A DNA stretch of 9,187 nucleotides from an uncultured Clostridia bacterium (GTDB taxonomy: Bacteria; Bacillota; Clostridia; Oscillospirales; Oscillospiraceae). The notes beneath the pieces were generated by a model, which saw only the letters and a list, made by a program, of their open reading frames with translations, was not told the DNA's origin and searched no databases. The stretch spans positions 1 to 9,187 of the forward strand of contig CAMGRA010000031.1 in NCBI GenBank assembly GCA_946061345.1. The letters are read 5' to 3'. Of the stretch, positions 6,307 through 9,187 are shown one piece after another; positions within the stretch are counted from its first letter, which is position 1; each line of letters opens with the position of its first letter. The position numbers were made by a program, and so were the translations under genes.

Positions 6307-6453
6307 TTCTTCATAAAAACCTTTGGTTTTTATGAAGAAGGCACCGCGATTCGCGTTGCCCTTTTGTGGCAAAAAGCCACAAAAGCCGTCTCATGCAGTT
6401 CTTGACGCACCTTTGGTGCTATAAAAAGCTCTTCAAGCTTTTTATCAAGAACT
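6307..6453. repeat. Cluster of consecutive perfect hairpins
   Basis: Four structures follow one another in this non-coding stretch. TTCTTCATAAAAACC (6307-6321) pairs perfectly with 6325-6339 around TTT. 6340-6349 pairs with 6351-6360 with one mismatch. CTTTTGTGGC (6361-6370) pairs with GCCACAAAAG (6376-6385) around AAAAA. AGTTCTTGA (6397-6405) pairs with TCAAGAACT (6445-6453) and encloses two more hairpins, GCACC/GGTGC (6407-6419) and ATAAAAAGCT/AGCTTTTTAT (6421-6445), which would make a three-way junction. No coding capacity is evident. Confidence 0.7.
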
Positions 6454-6619
6454 AGGGAAGCTCTGAATAAATCCGCAAGAGCGGTCAGCGAGGGATTTTA
6501 CCGCAAGGCAACGTTTGGAAAACGCAGGAATACTTTGTGTATTTCAAGTTTTCCGAACGGAAGATTTGCGGCAAAAGACCCACTGAGCGCCGCAGCTGAT
6601 TTGTTCAGAGGTTCCCTAG
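6452..6619. mobile_element. IS5-like MITE, about 160 bp, flanked by CTAG
   Basis: The terminal inverted repeats GGAAGCTCTGAATAAATC (6456-6473) and GATTTGTTCAGAGGTTCC (6598-6615) match at 16 of 18 positions. CTAG flanks both ends (6452-6455 and 6616-6619), which fits a 4-bp YTAR target duplication of IS5-type elements. The interior has no gene. It is itself an imperfect palindrome centred near 6535 (GAATAC/GTATTT), with halves such as GATTTTACCGCAA against TCTTTTGCCGCAA. A transcript would fold into one long hairpin. Mobilisation would need a transposase encoded elsewhere. Confidence 0.8.
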
Positions 6620-6656
6620 TATCACAGGGCTATACCCTAATGAAACAGATAGGAAA

Positions 6657-6682
6657 AGGAGCGGGACACGCACCCCGCTCCT
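6657..6682 (-). terminator. Terminator of the minus-strand gene fragment
   Basis: AGGAGCGGG (6657-6665) pairs with CCCGCTCCT (6674-6682) around an 8-nt loop. On the minus strand it is followed by TTTT (6656-6653). It lies 14 nt beyond the stop of the fragment at 6697-6828, which supports that fragment being the true 3' end of a gene. Confidence 0.7.
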
Positions 6683-6696
6683 GAAAGTGTTGTGTA

Positions 6697-6828
6697 TTAT
6701 TTGCTCAATGCCTGATTGATTTCCGCGATGTCGCTGTCGGAGAGCGGAATATGGGTTTCGGAATCCACAAAAATCGGTTCGCCGTTATAGTTTGCGTCCC
6801 CAAAGCTATCGCAGTTTGCTTTCACCAT
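6697..6828 (-). pseudogene. 3' fragment of an unidentified gene (43 residues remain)
   Basis: A 43-residue frame begins MVKANCDSFGD and ends INQALSK before TAA. It is acidic, with a protein-like composition (NYNGEPIFVDSETHIPLSDSDIAEI), and is followed by its own terminator. I do not recognise the family. There is no ribosome-binding site ahead of the ATG. The ATG lies on the junction with the recombinase remnant coded on the other strand, so it is more likely the tail of a longer gene whose 5' part was lost by deletion than a complete small gene. A functional small protein cannot be ruled out. Confidence 0.45.
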
Positions 6829-6961
6829 ACTCGCAGCGGGCGGAGCGCGCCCAGAGGACATTCAGCGCATTCTCGGACACAGTGATTATTCCGTCACAGC
6901 GAACACCTATATCAACCAGGACGTAAGCACGCTCACTGCCGCCGTAAGCAAAATGGCATGA
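6821..6961 (+). pseudogene. C-terminal remnant of a tyrosine recombinase (integrase)
   Basis: The plus-strand frame reads TILAAGGARPEDIQRILGH, then SDYSVTANTYINQD, and ends SKMA before TGA at 6959-6961. This is the conserved end of phage/ICE-type tyrosine recombinases: the LGHS box supplies one catalytic histidine and the tyrosine of NTY is the DNA-cleaving nucleophile. Everything upstream is missing, including the two catalytic arginines, and an in-frame stop lies at 6788-6790. The homology fades near 6821, where the opposite-strand gene fragment begins, so a deletion joined them. Its position just outside the 3' end of tRNA-Ala fits an integrase left at its attachment site. Confidence 0.8.
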
Positions 6962-6975
6962 CATGAGACGCGGAG

Positions 6976-6997
6976 CGTGAAGCAACCGTGAAGCAAC
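6976..6997. repeat. Tandem 11-bp direct repeat next to the integrase remnant
   Basis: CGTGAAGCAAC occurs twice back to back (6976-6986 and 6987-6997). It lies between the integrase stop and the tRNA 3' end. Tyrosine integrases commonly have short direct-repeat arm-type binding sites in this position; that role is inferred. Confidence 0.55.
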
Positions 6998-7037
6998 GCC
7001 TAAAAAATCCCACAAACGCACACAATTTTTCACATGA

Positions 7038-7073
7038 AAAAACAGGGGTTTTCACATCGAAAACCCCTGTTTT

Positions 7074-7074
<1 letters not shown>
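7038..7074 (-). terminator. Terminator of tRNA-Ala
   Basis: A perfect 16-bp stem has arms at 7038-7053 and 7059-7074 and a 5-nt loop; it contains CAGGGG/CCCCTG and A/T runs. It starts at the last base of the tRNA CCA end. In the minus direction it ends in TTTTTT, as expected for a rho-independent terminator. Confidence 0.8.
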
Positions 7075-7149
<75 letters not shown>

Positions 7150-7180
7150 ATATTTTGCGTTAATTCCTTAGCGCAGAAAT

Positions 7181-7209
7181 ATTATAACAGATGGATGCGC
7201 AAAATGCAA
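7181..7209 (-). promoter_or_regulatory. Promoter of tRNA-Ala
   Basis: On the minus strand TTGCAT (7209-7204) and a consensus TATAAT (7186-7181) are 17 nt apart. The predicted start near 7174 is about 25 nt before the tRNA. Confidence 0.65.
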
Positions 7210-7242
7210 TACTTTTTTTGAAAATAAAAAAATAAATGTTTT

Positions 7243-7265
7243 GACCGTGTTTTTGACACTCGGTC
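7243..7265 (-). terminator. Weak terminator candidate after the glycosylase gene
   Basis: GACCG (7243-7247) pairs with CGGTC (7261-7265), and TGT with ACA inside it, with two unpaired bases on one side and a 5-nt loop. On the minus strand an A/T-rich stretch with a T run follows after about 10 nt. The bulge and delayed T run make it a weak call. Confidence 0.35.
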
Positions 7266-7295
7266 ATGCGTTACTTTGTATTCCGAACTACAGCC

Positions 7296-7772
7296 TCACA
7301 AAATAACGCGCCAGGCGTCGATCAGACGCTCCAGTGACCATGCGGCATTGGCTGGACTGGAGGAGGGGAGCAGGATCGCCTGCCTGTCCAGGACAGGCTC
7401 ATTAAATCGCCGGTAATATTTCAGCGAGGCCGCGCCGTTGCAGTAAATGCGCTCGATGGGCGCACTCTCCAGAATGACGCGCAGATCGTTGGGCACGACG
7501 TCGCGGATGCTGCTGTCGGAGGAACCCTCGATGGAGCAGCTTCCAATGGAATCCCAGAGGGCGAAATGATTGTCAAGGATCAGCGCGGTTTTTTCCTCTA
7601 TCGTTCGCGGGAGGGCGTAACCGGTCAGCGCCGCCATGATCCTCCAGAAGCGGTTCTGCGGATGACCGTAAAAGAACCGGGACTCTCTGGACTTGACGGA
7701 CGGGAAGGAGCCGAGGATCAAAACCCTTGACTGCGCGTTATACAGCGGCGGGAAAGGATGGAACTGCACCAT
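7296..7772 (-). CDS. DNA-deoxyinosine glycosylase (family 6 uracil-DNA glycosylase superfamily)
   Basis: The product removes hypoxanthine from DNA after adenine deamination, starting base excision repair. The 158-residue length is normal for this small single-domain family. Motif I is LILGSFPSVKSRE (18-30), followed by the family hallmark FYGHPQNRFW (34-43) with Asn40, the likely catalytic-pocket residue. SIGSCSIEGSSDSSI (75-89) and motif II LPSSSPANA (135-143) complete the active site. I chose ATG 7772, which has AAGG (7783-7780) 7 nt upstream; a TTG at 7778 is too close to that site. It follows the flippase gene by 27 nt on the same strand, so the two probably share a transcript although their roles are unrelated. 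Confidence 0.88.
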   Translation of the reverse strand: MVQFHPFPPLYNAQSRVLILGSFPSVKSRESRFFYGHPQNRFWRIMAALTGYALPRTIEEKTALILDNHFALWDSIGSCSIEGSSDSSIRDVVPNDLRVILESAPIERIYCNGAASLKYYRRFNEPVLDRQAILLPSSSPANAAWSLERLIDAWRVIL

Positions 7773-7799
7773 AATCAAACCTTCTTTCCACCCAGCATT

Positions 7800-9187
7800 T
7801 TACCCCGACCGCGGCTTTCTGTCAATGCTTCTGCGCAAAACGCGGCGGACCCAGTGAAAATCATAGGGCGAAAGAGCTTGGGAAAGCAGATAAAGAGCGG
7901 AGAGGAGCAGAAGAAAAACAGCGCTTTTCATTACCGTGTGGGAGGGAAGAACGGCAGCAGGCAGCAACGCAAGCAGAGCACACACCGGCGGCAGGAGAAG
8001 ATCCCGCACGCCCGGGCGGCAATCGCTGGATCGCAGCAGCCGCCGCAAGCTCAGAAACAGGTTGACCGCGTGGGTCACAATAAAGCTGAACAGGTAGCCG
8101 CCGATGCCCCAGCGCGGCAGGAGAACAAAGAGAAAAACCACATCCAGCAGGGAGGTCAGGGTGTTGATGCGGACGCAGCTTACCTGTTCCGCCAGACCTT
8201 TCAGCATCCCGTCGGTGATAGCGTCGAGATAGAGCATGATGACCACGGGAGCAAAGCAGCGCAGGAAATAGCCCGCTTCCTCGCTGCCGTAGATGGCCCC
8301 GCCCAGGGGATAGGCGTTGAGAAAGAGAAGTCCTGCCACGGCGCAGGCGAATACCATAGTCAGCCGCAGACACTTTTCTGAAAGGTCGGCAATACGCAGA
8401 CGCCTTCCCATGGCGCGGCTCCGGGAAAGCTCCGGCACCAGAAGATCGGAGACGGAGTAGAGGATCGCGGCGGGGAACATCATGATGGGAAAAACCATGG
8501 CGTGGATGGTGCCGTAGCTTGCCATGGCGGCCTCTGAGGAGCCGGAGAACCGGGCCAGCCCAAAGGGGATCAGAAGCTGCTCCGCGGAATTCAGCCCGGC
8601 CCGCAAAAGATCATTGAGGGCGATGGGAACGCAGAGACGAAGCAGCCGACGGTCCATGGCAGACCGGCTGCCCCTGGGCGCGGTGTGCCGCATATCCCTG
8701 CGGAACATGAAATACAGAAGACAAAAGTCAAAAACCGTACCCAGACTGCTGCCCAGGGTGATGGCGAGGCAGGCACGCGACAGGTCATTACCCGCCCAGG
8801 TCAGGAGCAGGACTGCCGTGAGCAGCACGGAAAGGAGCCGTTCGGCGATCTCGGTGGCGACCAGACGGCGGATACGGGAGCAGGCGGTGAAATACCCCGT
8901 CATAATGCCGCAAAGGCAGGAAAAGGGGAGCGCGAGGCCCATGACACGGAGGGAGGCGGCGGCGCGGATGTCCTGCAGAAGAACGTCCGCAACGGGCCCT
9001 GCCAGAAAAAAGAGGGCAGCGCCGGTCAGGGAACTGACCAGAAGACCGCCCCGCAGGCAGGTGGAGACGGCCAGCCGCACGCCGCCGAGACGCCGATGTC
9101 CGAATTCCTCCGCCGCCAGGCACATGGAGGCGATACGAATACCGCCGGTGCCTGCCAGAATGGCAAAAACGCCGACGGTGGAGATGA
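7800..9187 (-). CDS. SpoVB/MATE-like polysaccharide flippase (5' end outside the window)
   Basis: The visible part is about 461 residues, and the frame stays open past the window edge at 9187, so the N terminus is missing. It is a strongly hydrophobic polytopic protein of the multidrug/oligosaccharidyl-lipid/polysaccharide (MOP) exporter superfamily. Many hydrophobic helices are visible, along with the LAAEEFGHRRLGG loop that follows the first helices, and a C-terminal region with YLDAITDGMLKGLAEQVSCVRIN and LPRWGIGGYLFS, the pattern of stage V sporulation protein B and its relatives. It probably flips a lipid-linked precursor across the cytoplasmic membrane; spore-cortex or envelope use is inferred. 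MurJ-like function is an alternative. An internal ATG at 9125 is not the true start, because membrane-type sequence continues before it. Confidence 0.82.
   Translation of the reverse strand, partial: ISTVGVFAILAGTGGIRIASMCLAAEEFGHRRLGGVRLAVSTCLRGGLLVSSLTGAALFFLAGPVADVLLQDIRAAASLRVMGLALPFSCLCGIMTGYFTACSRIRRLVATEIAERLLSVLLTAVLLLTWAGNDLSRACLAITLGSSLGTVFDFCLLYFMFRRDMRHTAPRGSRSAMDRRLLRLCVPIALNDLLRAGLNSAEQLLIPFGLARFSGSSEAAMASYGTIHAMVFPIMMFPAAILYSVSDLLVPELSRSRAMGRRLRIADLSEKCLRLTMVFACAVAGLLFLNAYPLGGAIYGSEEAGYFLRCFAPVVIMLYLDAITDGMLKGLAEQVSCVRINTLTSLLDVVFLFVLLPRWGIGGYLFSFIVTHAVNLFLSLRRLLRSSDCRPGVRDLLLPPVCALLALLPAAVLPSHTVMKSAVFLLLLSALYLLSQALSPYDFHWVRRVLRRSIDRKPRSG

Noticed and set aside
6085..6372. 95-residue minus-strand frame as a gene
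   Set aside because: Its first half is a translation of the 6307-6339 hairpin and neighbouring palindromes, and a promoter lies in its second half; only the last 45 residues are listed, with low confidence.
6307..6453. CRISPR array or retron RNA in the hairpin cluster
   Set aside because: The hairpins are not direct repeats with regular spacers, and no cas gene or reverse transcriptase is nearby.
7758..8381. 207-residue plus-strand frame
   Set aside because: It is antisense to the flippase gene, polar and low-complexity (rich in Q, K and H), as expected of a shadow frame in GC-rich coding sequence.

Overview
The window looks like a piece of chromosome from a gut-type Clostridia (Oscillospiraceae/Ruminococcaceae-like) bacterium. 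The grounds are moderately high GC, Firmicutes-type TTGACA/TATAAT promoters and AGGAGG ribosome sites, a SpoVB-like flippase, a clostridial-type citrate synthase, and intergenic hairpin repeats of a kind I associate with gut Firmicutes. The genus is not determined.

Positions 1-2447 hold one plus-strand operon: a strong promoter with a short palindromic operator, two overlapping MarR-family regulators, then a citrate synthase with all catalytic residues, closed by a terminator that contains its stop codon. Positions 2494-4293 hold a second plus-strand unit: a promoter whose -10 box sits inside a perfect 15-bp-arm inverted repeat, a TetR-type regulator, and a translationally coupled CPA2-type cation/proton antiporter. 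Both units have the layout of self-regulated regulator-plus-target operons, one metabolic and one for membrane ion exchange.

Positions 4270-4532 separate convergent genes. They hold two identical 24-nt terminator hairpins flanking a 212-bp MITE-like palindromic repeat. The minus-strand operon at 4539-6141 encodes a stand-alone zinc homocysteine S-methyltransferase followed, with an ATGA overlap, by a GNAT acetyltransferase; its promoter is visible.

Positions 6142-7036 are a mobile-DNA scar: a run of hairpins sharing a CTTTG centre, a 160-bp IS5-like MITE with CTAG at both ends, a 3' gene fragment with its own terminator, and the C-terminal end of a tyrosine recombinase beside the 3' end of tRNA-Ala(GGC). 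The simplest reading is that an element once integrated at this tRNA and was later deleted. Positions 7074-7209 hold the tRNA, its terminator and its promoter. The minus-strand pair at 7296-9187 is a SpoVB/MATE-like flippase (5' end beyond the window) followed by a family-6 DNA-deoxyinosine (hypoxanthine) glycosylase.

No new biochemical system is evident. The most unusual content is the regulatory architecture of the two left operons and the layered repeats in the two intergenic regions.
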